Source: CAYMYN01 sp964394665 (GTDB lineage Bacteria; Planctomycetota; UBA1135; GCA-002686595). From it: 64,000 bases of DNA. Position 1 is the stretch's first letter; each line of letters begins with the position of its first letter. This document shows positions 43,889-52,728 of the stretch, one piece after another. Below the pieces are notes generated by a model. That model made no database searches and had not been told where the DNA came from. It worked only from the letters and a program-made list of their open reading frames with translations. The translations under genes and the position numbers were made by a program. The DNA lies in assembly GCA_964394665.1 (NCBI GenBank), contig CAYMYN010000013.1, positions 47,921 through 111,920 of the forward strand, given 5' to 3'.

Positions 43889-43999
43889 GGTCGGGGGCTC
43901 GGCGGAGGACGGGCGGCCCATGGTAACGAGCCGACCGCATCCCCGACCGCTCGCCGCGCCGTAGGATGGCGCCCCTTCCACGGCCCGACGATCCCCACG

Positions 44000-46921
44000 A
44001 TGCGCGTCCACTCGAACCCGCTCCCGACCCTGCTCCTCGTCCTGCTCGCCCTCGGCTGCGGGCCCTCGCTGGGAGCCGCGCGCTCCGCCGCGCCCACGCA
44101 GGATCCGCCCCTCGAGCGCCCGCCGATCCGCTTCGGCGACCCGCCGGGTGCCTACGCCGAGCCGTTCTTCCCCGGCGCCGACCATGACCCGCGTCTCCCC
44201 ACGCCCACCGAGCTCCTGGGGCAGGAGCACGGCTCGCGCCTCGCCCACCACGCCGAGATCCTGGCCGCGTTCCGGCTCTGGAGCGAAGCCTCCGAGCGCA
44301 TGCGACTGTTCCCGATGGGCAAGACGCACGAGGGACGCGAGCTCGTCTACGCCGTGGTCACCTCGCCCGAGAACCACGCTCGGCTGGAGCAGATCCGGAC
44401 GGACCTCGCGCGCTTGTTCGACCCGCGCGGACTCCCCGCGGTCGAGGCCGAGCGCATCCTCGCCGGCACGCCGCCCGTGGCCTGGATGGCCTACAGCATC
44501 CACGGGGACGAGCTCTCGGGGTCCGACGCTTCGCTGGCCGTCGCGCACCACCTGATCGCCGACCGCACGCGCGAGACCGCGGAGCTGCTCGAGCGCATCG
44601 TGGTCGTGATCGATCCCTGCATGAACCCCGACGGCCGCCAGCGCATCCTCGGGATGGTCGAACAATCGGCGGGCTACATGCAGAGCCTCGATCACGCCTC
44701 GATGCACCGGGGACGCTGGCCCTACGGACGGGGCAACCACTACCTGTTCGACATGAACCGCGACTGGATCGCCGGCACGCAGCCCGAGACACGGGCCCGC
44801 TGGCGCGCGGTGTTGGCCTTCCACCCCCAGCTCTTCGTCGACGCTCACGAGATGGGCAGCCTCGACACCTACCTGTTCTATCCCCAGGCCCGTCCCATCC
44901 TGGGCGACCTGCGCGCCGATCACGTGCGCTGGCAGAGCGTCTTCGCGGCCGACATCGCGCGCGCCTTCGACCGCCACGGGTGGGGCTACTACACGCGCGA
45001 GTGGGCCGATGGGTGGGCGCCGTTCTACTCGGACGCCTGGGGTTCGCTGATCGGCGCGGTCGGGATGCTGTACGAGCAAGCGCGCACGGCCGGTTTCCCG
45101 CTGCAGCGCGCCTCGGGGGAGGTGCTCGCCTACCGCGAGGCCGTGCACCACCAGGCCGAGGCCAGCCTCGCTTGCCTGCGCACCCTCGCCGAGCGGCGCG
45201 CCGAGATCCTGGGCGCGTACCTCGAGTGGAAGCGCACCCACGTCGACCCCGACCTCACGCCGCCCGCGCGCGTGCTCGCCCTCCGGCCGCAGGGCAACGT
45301 CGATCGGAGCGACGCGTTGCTGGCGGCCCTGTTGGCCCAGGGCGTGGAAGTGCGGCGCACGACCGCGAACCTGGAGGCCCGCGGCGCGCGCGGCACCCGG
45401 GGCGAGGAACTCGAGAGCCTGGAGCTGCCCGCGGGCAGCTTGTTCGTCCCATTGCTCCAGCCCCAGGCTCCGCTCGTGAACGCGTTCCTGGGTTTCGACC
45501 CGCGCCTGCCCCTGGAGGACCTGGTGCGCGAGCGCGAATCGCTCGAACGCAAGGGCGAGTCGCGCATCTACGACATCACGTCCTGGTCGCTGCCCCTGGC
45601 CTTCGACCTCGACGCGTGGTGGTGCGAGCTCGCGCCCGGAACCGACAGTGAACGCGTGGACGCCGTGCCGGCGCGCGTCGGATCGGTCGCGGCGCCCGCC
45701 GACCCGACCCGCCCCGTCTACGCCTGGATCGTCGACGGGGCGCGGGACGCCTCGGTGTCCTTCGCGGCCCGCGCCCTCGAGCTCGGGCTCGCGGTGCACT
45801 TCGCCGACGAGCCCTTCACCGCCGCCGGCCGCGCCTTCTCGCGCGGATCGCTGCTCATCCGCCGCCACGAGAACGACCAGCGCCACCCCGATCTCGCCGC
45901 GCGCATCGAGCGCGCCGCCCGCGAGGCGCGCGTCGAGGTCGTGCCCACCGACACCGGGCGCTCGGCCGACGACGGCCCGGACCTCGGCGGCGGACACTTC
46001 CACCTGCTCGCGCGCCCACGCATCGCGGTGCTCGCCAACGCGCCGGTCGCATCGGACCGCTACGGACACCTCTGGCACCATCTGGACGTCGAGCTGGGGG
46101 TGCCCTTCACGCTGCTCGACGCGCAGGAGCTCGGCTGGGCCGACCTGCGGCGCTACAACGTGCTGATTCTGCCGCCGGCCGGCGGCGGGCTGAGACCGAT
46201 CCTGCGCGGGGTGGCGGACGAGCTCGCGGCTTGGATCGAGTCGGGCGGCACCTTGATCGCCTGCGAGGAGTCGGCCGCCCTGATCACGCGCGGCAACCTC
46301 GAGCTCTCGCAGGTCGTGCTGCGCCACGACGCCCTCGACGAGCTCGAGCGCTACCGCGCCCCGGCCCTGCGGGCCCGCGCCGCGCGCGAGATCGTGATCG
46401 ACGAAGGTCTCCTGTGGGACGGCGCGCCGCGGGATCCGCCGGCAGCCGCGGAGGACGGGCCCGAGACGATGGAAGAGTCCAAGGACGAACCCGAGCCGCC
46501 GTTCTCCGTGCCCGGCGAAACGGACGAGGAGCGCGAGCGGTGGTTGGCGCGCTTCGCGCCGCGCGGCGCCATGTTGCTCGGCGAGTGCCGCGCCGAGTCC
46601 TGGCTGACCGCCGGCTCGGGGGACACCCTGCCGGTGCTCGTCGACGGCGCCGACGTCTACCTCGCTCCTCCGTCGGTCGAGACCGCCGTGCGCCTCGCGA
46701 GCGCCGAACGCCTGCGCCTCTCGGGCCTCCTCTGGCCGGAGGCGCGCCACCGTCTGGCGGACAGCGCCTGGCTCACGCGCGAGTCGCGCGGCTCCGGCCA
46801 GATCATCCTCTTCGCCTCGACCCCGGCCTTCCGCGGCATCCAACGCGGCTCGGCCCGACTCTTCTCCAACGCCGTGATCTACGGCCCGGGCCTGGGCGCG
46901 GACCAACCGATCGGACGCTGA
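44000..46921 (+). CDS. Secreted M14-family zinc carboxypeptidase-like lipoprotein
   Basis: 973 aa from the ATG at 44000. Leader PTLLLVLLALGCGPS suggests export and lipid anchoring. Zinc ligands are visible: YSIHGDELSG (H168, E171) and FVDAHEMGS (H283), with the substrate-binding CMNPDGRQR between, as in peptidase M14. The catalytic domain covers about 60-420. The remaining ~550 residues are unrelated to classical carboxypeptidases and contain a glutamine-amidotransferase-like flavodoxin segment (YNVLILPPAGGG, then GGTLIACEESAA). Large M14 proteins of this architecture occur in several environmental phyla. Divergent from the sulfotransferase operon. Confidence 0.88.
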   Translation: MRVHSNPLPTLLLVLLALGCGPSLGAARSAAPTQDPPLERPPIRFGDPPGAYAEPFFPGADHDPRLPTPTELLGQEHGSRLAHHAEILAAFRLWSEASERMRLFPMGKTHEGRELVYAVVTSPENHARLEQIRTDLARLFDPRGLPAVEAERILAGTPPVAWMAYSIHGDELSGSDASLAVAHHLIADRTRETAELLERIVVVIDPCMNPDGRQRILGMVEQSAGYMQSLDHASMHRGRWPYGRGNHYLFDMNRDWIAGTQPETRARWRAVLAFHPQLFVDAHEMGSLDTYLFYPQARPILGDLRADHVRWQSVFAADIARAFDRHGWGYYTREWADGWAPFYSDAWGSLIGAVGMLYEQARTAGFPLQRASGEVLAYREAVHHQAEASLACLRTLAERRAEILGAYLEWKRTHVDPDLTPPARVLALRPQGNVDRSDALLAALLAQGVEVRRTTANLEARGARGTRGEELESLELPAGSLFVPLLQPQAPLVNAFLGFDPRLPLEDLVRERESLERKGESRIYDITSWSLPLAFDLDAWWCELAPGTDSERVDAVPARVGSVAAPADPTRPVYAWIVDGARDASVSFAARALELGLAVHFADEPFTAAGRAFSRGSLLIRRHENDQRHPDLAARIERAAREARVEVVPTDTGRSADDGPDLGGGHFHLLARPRIAVLANAPVASDRYGHLWHHLDVELGVPFTLLDAQELGWADLRRYNVLILPPAGGGLRPILRGVADELAAWIESGGTLIACEESAALITRGNLELSQVVLRHDALDELERYRAPALRARAAREIVIDEGLLWDGAPRDPPAAAEDGPETMEESKDEPEPPFSVPGETDEERERWLARFAPRGAMLLGECRAESWLTAGSGDTLPVLVDGADVYLAPPSVETAVRLASAERLRLSGLLWPEARHRLADSAWLTRESRGSGQIILFASTPAFRGIQRGSARLFSNAVIYGPGLGADQPIGR

Positions 46922-46946
46922 GAGGCCGAGCAAGCGCCGAGCAAAC

Positions 46947-47030
46947 GGCCTCCCAGATGCCCTTGGCACCGCCGCCAGAGGCGGCCGGCGCGCAGAGTGT
47001 GAGATTCCTCCTCACACTCTGAGCGAACCC
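46947..47030 (+). repeat. Dispersed hairpin repeat, copy 1
   Basis: Begins GGCCTCCCAGATGCCCTTGG, then a GCCGCC-AGA-GGCGGC hairpin (46971-46985), then a perfect 11-bp stem CAGAGTGTGAG (46993-47003) with its complement at 47011-47021, ending GAGCGAACCC. Related copies lie at 60740 and (inverted) 63913. It follows the M14 gene by 25 nt and could terminate transcription. Confidence 0.7.
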
Positions 47031-47179
47031 GCTGGCGAGGGCCCCAGGTCCCGCGCGAAAGTCCCGAGGATCGGAGCGCGGAACACCGGGGCCGGATGTC
47101 GAGTAGCGTGGGAAGAACGGGACCCGCATGCCGTCCCTGCGGCCTTCGTCCGATCGTCATCCCGTTCCCGGAGGTTCCG

Positions 47180-48133
47180 ATGTGGAGTGCCTTGCTGCCC
47201 GTGGTCCTGTCCTCACTTGCCCTGACCTCCTCCTTCGACGTCGGTAGCGGAGGGGCGCCGGCTCCCGACCGCCGCGCACAGATCGCGAGCGCGGTCGCCC
47301 AAGCGCCGGGCGCGCTCTTTCCCGCCGTCAGCGGCGACCTCGAGCTCACCTGGGGTGAGAACGAGCCCCCGCCTTCCTTGATGTGGGTGTTGCAGCGCTA
47401 CGCCGCGCTCAGCGGCCAGCGGCTCCTGGTCAGCGCCGAGATCCGACAGTTGCTCGAGAGCGTCCCCACGCCCCTCGAACAATCGGTCACCGTTCCCGCG
47501 GCACAGGTCCAGAGCTTCGTGGAGACCCTGATCGCCGACAAGTTCGTGCTGAGCCGGGGCCCGAGTGCCGGCCTGGGCCTGCTGTACGTGCACTCTGTGC
47601 TCGGGCCGACGCGCGCCTCCCTGCGGGCTCTGGCCACGCAGACCTCCAGCGACCGGACCGCGCTGATGCGCGCCCACCCGGCGGTCTGGTTCACGACGAT
47701 GATCGAGCTGTCGCACATCGATCCGCGCACGTTGTCCAACTCGCTGCGGGTCATCATCACCGACCCGAACGTCATGCTGATCCTGCCCGTGGGGGAAAGC
47801 AGCCTGGTCGTGTGCGGTCAGGGTCCCTGGGTGGCGGACCTGGTCGATCTCCTGCGCACGCTCGACGTCGACTCGAAGGCCCACTCTTCGTCCATCGTGC
47901 ACGCGACCGTTCGCTTGTCGCACGCCGATGCCATCGAACTGGCGCCCACGATCGAGCTGGCCCTCGCCGCCGCGCAGGCGCAGCGCGAAGGAGCGCGAGA
48001 GTCGATTCGCGAGCGACGCCTCGGCGGAGCGATCGTCCAAGCCTGCCCGCGCATCAATGCCGTGATTCTCACCTGCACCCGGGCGCAGCTCGAAGAAGCC
48101 CGCAATCTGATCGCCCAGCTCGACGTCGAGTGA
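47180..48133 (+). CDS. Orphan secretin-N-domain-like secreted protein (paralogue of 39494-40411)
   Basis: 317 aa from the ATG at 47180 (GGAGG 5 nt upstream). Signal peptide MWSALLPVVLSSLALTSSF. Residues ~55-125 resemble an STN/N0 domain (LELTWGENEPPPSLMWVLQRYAALSGQ). A second unit resembles the N1/secretin_N domain: VRLSHADAIELAPTIELAL, then NAVILTCTRAQLEEARNLIAQLDVE, the characteristic closing strand and helix. No barrel or pilotin segment follows. The sequence HPAVWFTTMIELSHIDPRTLSNSLRVIITDPN is clearly shared with the paralogue. It may form or cap a secretion ring together with a secretin encoded elsewhere. Confidence 0.78.
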   Translation: MWSALLPVVLSSLALTSSFDVGSGGAPAPDRRAQIASAVAQAPGALFPAVSGDLELTWGENEPPPSLMWVLQRYAALSGQRLLVSAEIRQLLESVPTPLEQSVTVPAAQVQSFVETLIADKFVLSRGPSAGLGLLYVHSVLGPTRASLRALATQTSSDRTALMRAHPAVWFTTMIELSHIDPRTLSNSLRVIITDPNVMLILPVGESSLVVCGQGPWVADLVDLLRTLDVDSKAHSSSIVHATVRLSHADAIELAPTIELALAAAQAQREGARESIRERRLGGAIVQACPRINAVILTCTRAQLEEARNLIAQLDVE

Positions 48134-48150
48134 ACGCGGGGACCGTCCCG

Positions 48151-48202
48151 TCACGAGCCCGGCCGGACCGCGGAACGTTCCGCGGTCCGGCCGGGCTCGT
48201 GA
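48151..48202. terminator. Perfect 26-bp palindrome between convergent genes
   Basis: TCACGAGCCCGGCCGGACCG (48151-48170) continues CGGAAC, and the next 26 nt are its exact reverse complement, with no loop bases. Five further pairs (GTCCC/GGGAC) extend the stem past one bulged G. It lies between the stops at 48133 and 48219 and suits a bidirectional terminator. Confidence 0.75.
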
Positions 48203-48218
48203 GGGACCGACGACGACG

Positions 48219-49526
48219 TCAGGGACACCAAGTGACCTGCAGCGCGTCGCTCAGGTTGAATCCCGCTCCACCCGCGGCCGGGTCCCGGTACCAGAACTGG
48301 AAGCCGCGCGTGGTCCCGACCACCGCCGCGCCCGGGCCCGAGTCGAAGGGCGGAGCGGAGAGGTCGAGGGCGCGCTGCGCGTACCCGACGCCGTCCACGA
48401 GCACGGGCGGCGTCAGGCGCACGATCGGCGAGCCGACGCAGCGTTGTCCATCTCCGAAGGGCGTGCCCGCTTGCGGCGCGCCGTAAAAGAAGAGCCCGTT
48501 CTGGCCCGGGGGCGCGCCGATCGCCCGCAGGGTGAACAGATTGTCGCCGATCGAGGGTTGGCCGAGCGCCCCGAGGAACGCCCCCGCGCCGACCGAGTTG
48601 GGCGAGGTCGAGCAGTAGTTCGCCAGGCTGCCGGCGCAGGCGGTGACCTCGTCGACGTAGTCGAGCACGGTGCGCAGCGTGATTTCCGCCGCCTGCTGCG
48701 CCGTGGCCCAGTCGATCAGCGCGCCGACGTGGACGTGTCCCGCGGCGACGCACCAGGCGGGATCGGTGGGGTCGGCGTGGATCGCTTGGTACCAGACGCC
48801 CAGGTAGGCGATGAACTCGGAGAGGAAGCCGCCGCCGTCCCCCGAGTAGCAGATGAACGCCGAGAGGCCGAGGTTCGCCGCCGCCACCGCATCGACGATG
48901 TCCTGCATGGGCAAGGCCGACAGCCGCAGGTGTCCGGCGGGAACGCTCGCGTCCGGCGGGGCGGGGTTGGGCTGGAAGGGCGCGACGTAGTCGTTGACCC
49001 AGACCGAGCGGTTGTACTGGTTCATCTCGACCTCCCAGGAGTGGTTGATCTGCCCGCGACTGAAGGTGATCACGGCGATCGGCTCCAGGGCCGCGACGAT
49101 CTGCCAGTAGTCGAGCGTGGTGTCCTGGTAGTCGACCTTCAGGTCTCCGGTGCCGACACCGCAGCTCGTGCAATTGGGCGGGGAGAACTCGGGGAAGTAC
49201 GCATACACGTCGTAGCCGCGGCCTTCCCAGTCCGACCCCACCCAACCCTGGGGGTTCTTCGCGGGGTCGGGGCTGAAGCGCCGCAGCATCTCGTTCGACG
49301 GCGGCCAGTAGCCGGTGAGCAGCACGGCCGGACGGCCCGCCCCCGCGGTGAGCAGGTCGGGCCGAGCGATGCGCTCGCGTCCGACCGGTCCGGCGTAGGG
49401 ACGATGGTCGTGATCGAGATGCGGCGTTCGCCGGAGCACGGGTGCTCCTTGCTGTGCGTGGGCGAGGGAACCGACGGCCAGGGACAGCAAGAACGAGCCG
49501 AGCGGCACGAGAGCGAGGCGGCGCAT
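48219..49526 (-). CDS. Secreted pyroglutamyl-peptidase-like (C15 fold) protein with FGDGxRC C-terminal module
   Basis: 435 aa from the ATG at 49526, opening the signal peptide MRRLALVPLGSFLLSLAVGSLAHAQ. Residues ~65-295 follow the pyrrolidone-carboxyl-peptidase layout: VLLTGYWPPSNE at the start (LLTGFxPF in the family), VITFSRGQINHSWEVEMNQYN (Glu region), GDGGGFLSEFIAYLG (where the family has GxxxCN) and AGHVHVGALIDWA (His region). The nucleophile Cys is replaced by Ser236. The C-terminal ~110 residues carry TPFGDGQRCVG, FQFWYRD and FNLSDAL, shared with two other secreted proteins here. The assignment rests on motif order and is moderate. Confidence 0.7.
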   Translation of the reverse strand: MRRLALVPLGSFLLSLAVGSLAHAQQGAPVLRRTPHLDHDHRPYAGPVGRERIARPDLLTAGAGRPAVLLTGYWPPSNEMLRRFSPDPAKNPQGWVGSDWEGRGYDVYAYFPEFSPPNCTSCGVGTGDLKVDYQDTTLDYWQIVAALEPIAVITFSRGQINHSWEVEMNQYNRSVWVNDYVAPFQPNPAPPDASVPAGHLRLSALPMQDIVDAVAAANLGLSAFICYSGDGGGFLSEFIAYLGVWYQAIHADPTDPAWCVAAGHVHVGALIDWATAQQAAEITLRTVLDYVDEVTACAGSLANYCSTSPNSVGAGAFLGALGQPSIGDNLFTLRAIGAPPGQNGLFFYGAPQAGTPFGDGQRCVGSPIVRLTPPVLVDGVGYAQRALDLSAPPFDSGPGAAVVGTTRGFQFWYRDPAAGGAGFNLSDALQVTWCP

Positions 49527-49646
49527 GGAGACTTCCACGGGGCACGGGGGAAGGGGACCGGGGATCGATCCAAGGTATCCGGCGGCGCCACTCCCGGGGC
49601 GGATGCTCGTCCGCGGTCGTTGCGCGGGCCTCCCTGGGGGGGGACC

Positions 49647-50696
49647 ATGCGCGCCATGGATGCAGCCTTCGATCCCTCCGCCGCGGCCAGCCTCGACAGC
49701 GACCTCTTCGGGCTGCCGGTGGCGCCGGAGCGGGCCCAAGTGCAGGTCGTCCCGGTGCCCTTCGACGCCACGGCCTCGTACCGCAAGGGCGCCGCGCGCG
49801 GGCCCGAGGCCATCCTGGCGGCCTCGCGGCAGGTCGACCTGTTCGACCTGGTCTTCGGCAAGCCCTTCGAGGCCGGCATCCACCTGCGCGGGGCGCGGCC
49901 CGAGGTCGTCGCGGCGCAACGGGAAGCGACGCCCCTCGCCGCGCGCGTGATCGAGGTGGGCGGCCGGCTGGGCGGCGACCGCGAGCTCCAGCGCGCCCTG
50001 GCGCGGGTCGACGAGCTCGGCGCCGCGGTCAACGCCGCGGTGCGGGCCGAGACCGCTTCGATCCTGGCGCAATCCAAGCTGCCGGTGATCCTGGGCGGCG
50101 ACCACTCGGTGCCCTTCGGCGCCCTCGAGTCGACGGCGGAGCGCCACCGGGGCCTGGGCATCCTGCACTTCGACGCGCACCTCGACCTGCGGGATGCCTA
50201 CGAGGGCTTCCGCTGGTCGCACGCCTCGATCCTGCGCAACGTCGTCGAGCGCGTGGACGGCGTGGCGCGCGTGCTGCACGTGGGCATTCGCGATCTCGCC
50301 GAGGAGGAGCTCGACTACGCGCGCCGCCACCCCGCGCGCCACGCGGTGCTGCTCGACACCGAGTGGGCCGCCGCGCGCCTCGAAGGGCGCAACCTGCGCG
50401 CCCTCGTGCGCGAGCAGCTCTCGCACCTGCCCCAGGAGGTCTGGATCAGCTTCGACGTCGACGGGCTCGACCCGACCCTGTGCCCCGCCACGGGCACGCC
50501 CGTCCCGGGGGGGCTGCTGTGGCACGAAGCGATGTTGTGGCTCGAAGAGCTCGCCCGCTCGGGCCGCCGCGTGGTCGGCCTGGACTTGAACGAGGTCAGC
50601 CCCGGCGACGCTCCCCCCGAGGAGGACTCCTGGGACGCCATCGTCGGCGCGCGCCTGCTCTACCGCCTGATCGGCTGCGCGCTGGCGACGCGCTGA
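49647..50696 (+). CDS. Arginase/agmatinase/formiminoglutamase (ureohydrolase) family enzyme
   Basis: 349 aa from the ATG at 49647 (a second ATG at 49656 is possible). The binuclear manganese site is complete: LGGDHSVPFG, FDAHLDLRD (DAHxD) and SFDVDGLDP (DxDxxDP). The family hydrolyses guanidino groups to urea (agmatine, arginine, guanidinobutyrate); the specificity loop LWHEAMLWLEEL does not settle which. Cytoplasmic, no signal peptide. Divergent from the preceding secreted-protein gene and convergent with the exchanger gene at 50914. Confidence 0.9.
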   Translation: MRAMDAAFDPSAAASLDSDLFGLPVAPERAQVQVVPVPFDATASYRKGAARGPEAILAASRQVDLFDLVFGKPFEAGIHLRGARPEVVAAQREATPLAARVIEVGGRLGGDRELQRALARVDELGAAVNAAVRAETASILAQSKLPVILGGDHSVPFGALESTAERHRGLGILHFDAHLDLRDAYEGFRWSHASILRNVVERVDGVARVLHVGIRDLAEEELDYARRHPARHAVLLDTEWAAARLEGRNLRALVREQLSHLPQEVWISFDVDGLDPTLCPATGTPVPGGLLWHEAMLWLEELARSGRRVVGLDLNEVSPGDAPPEEDSWDAIVGARLLYRLIGCALATR

Positions 50697-50705
50697 TCTA
50701 CTACA

Positions 50706-50905
50706 GCCCGCTTTCTTCGCGCAGCGGGCAGGATCCTGAGCCTGCCGGCGAGCCGCAGCCGGCGCCCGTTGGGCGCCGCGCCGCCCATCAGGCGGCGGGG
50801 AGGGGGAGGCCGCGTGTCGCGGCCGGATCGGGGGAGGTCCTCCTCCCCCGCATGGGTAAGCAGCGCGGGCCCCTCGCTCCGCGTTGGCTTGCGGGTCTCA
50901 CCCGC
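50706..50905. repeat. Cluster of six short perfect hairpins between convergent genes
   Basis: Stems: GCCCGCT 50706-50712/50723-50729; CGGCGCCC 50760-50767/50771-50778; CGCCGCC 50779-50785/50791-50797; GGCCGCG 50808-50814/50818-50824; CGGGGGAGG 50829-50837/50842-50850; GCGGGT 50891-50896/50900-50905. Each has a 3-10 nt loop. The first follows the ureohydrolase stop, and the last precedes the exchanger stop. Bidirectional termination is likely; a structured RNA is an alternative. Confidence 0.5.
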
Positions 50906-50913
50906 GCTGAGCG

Positions 50914-51906
50914 CTACACGAACAGGTAGCCGACGTAGGCGACGTAGCCCGCGAGCAGGATCGCGGCGCTGAGGCGGCCGCCGTCGCGCACCAGCAGGAT
51001 CGGCAGCGCGATCACGGCCAGGCTGAAGGCGAGCACGACCGGGAAATCGAGGGCCAGGGCGTTCGCGAGCGCCTGGTCGACCTCTGGATCGCCGCCCACC
51101 GGGCGCACCAGGGCCGCGATCCCGACCACGGCGAGCACGTTGAACACGTTGCTGCCGACCACGTTGCCGAGGCCAATCTCGCGCTCGCCCTTGAGGGCGC
51201 TCGCCAGGCCGGCCGAGAGCTCGGGTAGGGAGGTGCCGAAGGCCACGATCGTGAGCGCGATGACGCGTTCGGTGATGCCCAGGCGCAGGGCCGCGCCGCT
51301 CGCACCGCGCACCACGAGCTCCGCCCCCACGCAGACCAGCGCCGCGCCCAGCAACGCCGCCCAGCCCGGCCGGCGGACCCTCCGCGCTGGCGCCGCGGCC
51401 TGGGCCTCCGTCTCGGCCTGCAGATCCTCGAGGATCTTCAACGCGACGCGGCCGCGCCGCAGGCCCCAGGCGAGGTGCAAGTAGTGCAGGCCGAAGACCG
51501 CGAGCAACAGCACGCCGTCCAGCCGCCCGACGTGCCGATCGATGCACACGACCCACAGGGCGGCCAGGGAAGCGAGCAGCCAGCCCGCCTCCCGCAGCGG
51601 CATCGGTCGCGCCAGGATCGCGGGCAGGACCAGGGCGCAGGCGCCCAGGACGAGCCCGATGTTGGCCGCGTTGCTCCCGAGCACGTTGCCCATCACGAGG
51701 TCGCCCTTGCGCTCGAAGGCGGCCCGGCCGGAGACCACGACCTCGGGCGCGGAGGTGCCCCAGGCCACGACCGTGAGGCCGATCACGAGGGCGCTGATGC
51801 CCAGGCGCCGCGCCAGCTCCGAGCTGCCCTCCACGAGCCAGTTCGCGCCCCGGGCGAGGGCCAGGAATCCGACGGCGAGCAGGGCGAGGTCGAGCAGCCA
51901 GACCAT
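50914..51906 (-). CDS. Sodium/calcium exchanger family (CaCA) membrane protein
   Basis: 330 aa with about ten membrane segments in two inverted halves. The two alpha-repeats contain the family motifs VVAWGTSAPEVVVS (~50) and IVAFGTSLPELSAGL (~220), each followed by GNVLGSNAANIGLVLG or GNVVGSNVFNVLAVVG. A soluble linker of ~35 residues rich in Ala/Arg/Glu joins the halves. It exports calcium (or imports it) in exchange for sodium or protons; ion preference is not deducible. Divergent from the amidotransferase gene at 51988. Confidence 0.92.
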   Translation of the reverse strand: MVWLLDLALLAVGFLALARGANWLVEGSSELARRLGISALVIGLTVVAWGTSAPEVVVSGRAAFERKGDLVMGNVLGSNAANIGLVLGACALVLPAILARPMPLREAGWLLASLAALWVVCIDRHVGRLDGVLLLAVFGLHYLHLAWGLRRGRVALKILEDLQAETEAQAAAPARRVRRPGWAALLGAALVCVGAELVVRGASGAALRLGITERVIALTIVAFGTSLPELSAGLASALKGEREIGLGNVVGSNVFNVLAVVGIAALVRPVGGDPEVDQALANALALDFPVVLAFSLAVIALPILLVRDGGRLSAAILLAGYVAYVGYLFV

Positions 51907-51987
51907 GGGGCGCGGGATGGTAGCGGCCGGAGCGCGCCCCGCCCCCGCCGGCCTCGCGATCCCCGCGGGCTGCTACCATCGCTCGCC

Positions 51988-52728
51988 GTGTCCCGCGTCG
52001 AACACCCCCTGATCGCCGTCAACGGATTGCTCGCGCTCGAGCGCGAGCCGCGCCTGTCGCTCTCGGTGCGCTACGCCCAGGCCGTCCTGGCCGCCGGGGG
52101 CGTGCCGGTGGCGATCCCGCCCGTCGGCGGCCCCGCGGACGTGCGCCGGCTGCTCGAGCGCGTGGACGGGTTGTTGCTCACGGGCGGCGACGACTTCACC
52201 ACCGAACCCCTCGGCCTGGGCCCCACCCACGCCAGCGCCAGCCCCGTACCCCTCGCCAAGCAGGAGTTCGACGTGTGCCTGGCGCGCACGGCCCTCGAGC
52301 TCGAGGTCCCGGTCCTGGGCATCTGCTACGGCATGCAGCTCCTCGGGATCGTCGAGGGAGCCGGCCTGCTCCAGCACCTACCCGAGGATCGACCCGCCGC
52401 GGGCGAGCACGGGGGCAACACCCTGCACCCGGTCGAGATCGAGCCCGGAACGAAGCTGGCCCGGGTCCTAGGGGTAGGGACGCTGGACGTCGTCAGCCGT
52501 CACCACCAGGCCCTGGTGGGCGCGCCCCCGACCTGGCGGGTCTGCGCGCAGGACGGGAGCGGGCTGGTCGAGGCCATCGAGCGCGACGCACACCCGTTCG
52601 CCGTCGGCGTCCAGTGGCACCCCGAACTCTCCGCCGAAGGCAGCCCCCACCTGCGCCTCTTCCGCGCCCTGGTGGCCGCCGCCGCGCTGCGCGCCGCGCG
52701 CGCGGACGCCCTCGCGAGCCAACCATGA
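51988..52728 (+). CDS. Class I glutamine-amidotransferase-like hydrolase (peptidase C26, PuuD-like)
   Basis: 246 aa from the GTG at 51988. Catalytic triad of the C26 family: VLGICYGMQLLGI (nucleophile Cys), and VGVQWHPEL (His and Glu). LLLTGGDDFTTEPLG matches the substrate loop of gamma-glutamyl-GABA hydrolase and related gamma-glutamyl hydrolases, and SRHHQAL matches the downstream conserved His segment. The putative substrate is a gamma-glutamyl amide; with an arginase/agmatinase-family gene 1.3 kb away, polyamine/GABA catabolism is conceivable (inference). Its stop overlaps the next start as ATGA. Confidence 0.87.
   Translation: MSRVEHPLIAVNGLLALEREPRLSLSVRYAQAVLAAGGVPVAIPPVGGPADVRRLLERVDGLLLTGGDDFTTEPLGLGPTHASASPVPLAKQEFDVCLARTALELEVPVLGICYGMQLLGIVEGAGLLQHLPEDRPAAGEHGGNTLHPVEIEPGTKLARVLGVGTLDVVSRHHQALVGAPPTWRVCAQDGSGLVEAIERDAHPFAVGVQWHPELSAEGSPHLRLFRALVAAAALRAARADALASQP

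Noticed and set aside
40509..43940. Single 1143-codon minus-strand frame covering deoC and the genes upstream of it
   Set aside because: Only the last ~284 codons are DeoC; the upstream part is the wrong frame of rpiB, aminotransferase and sulfotransferase-like genes, each clear in its own frame.
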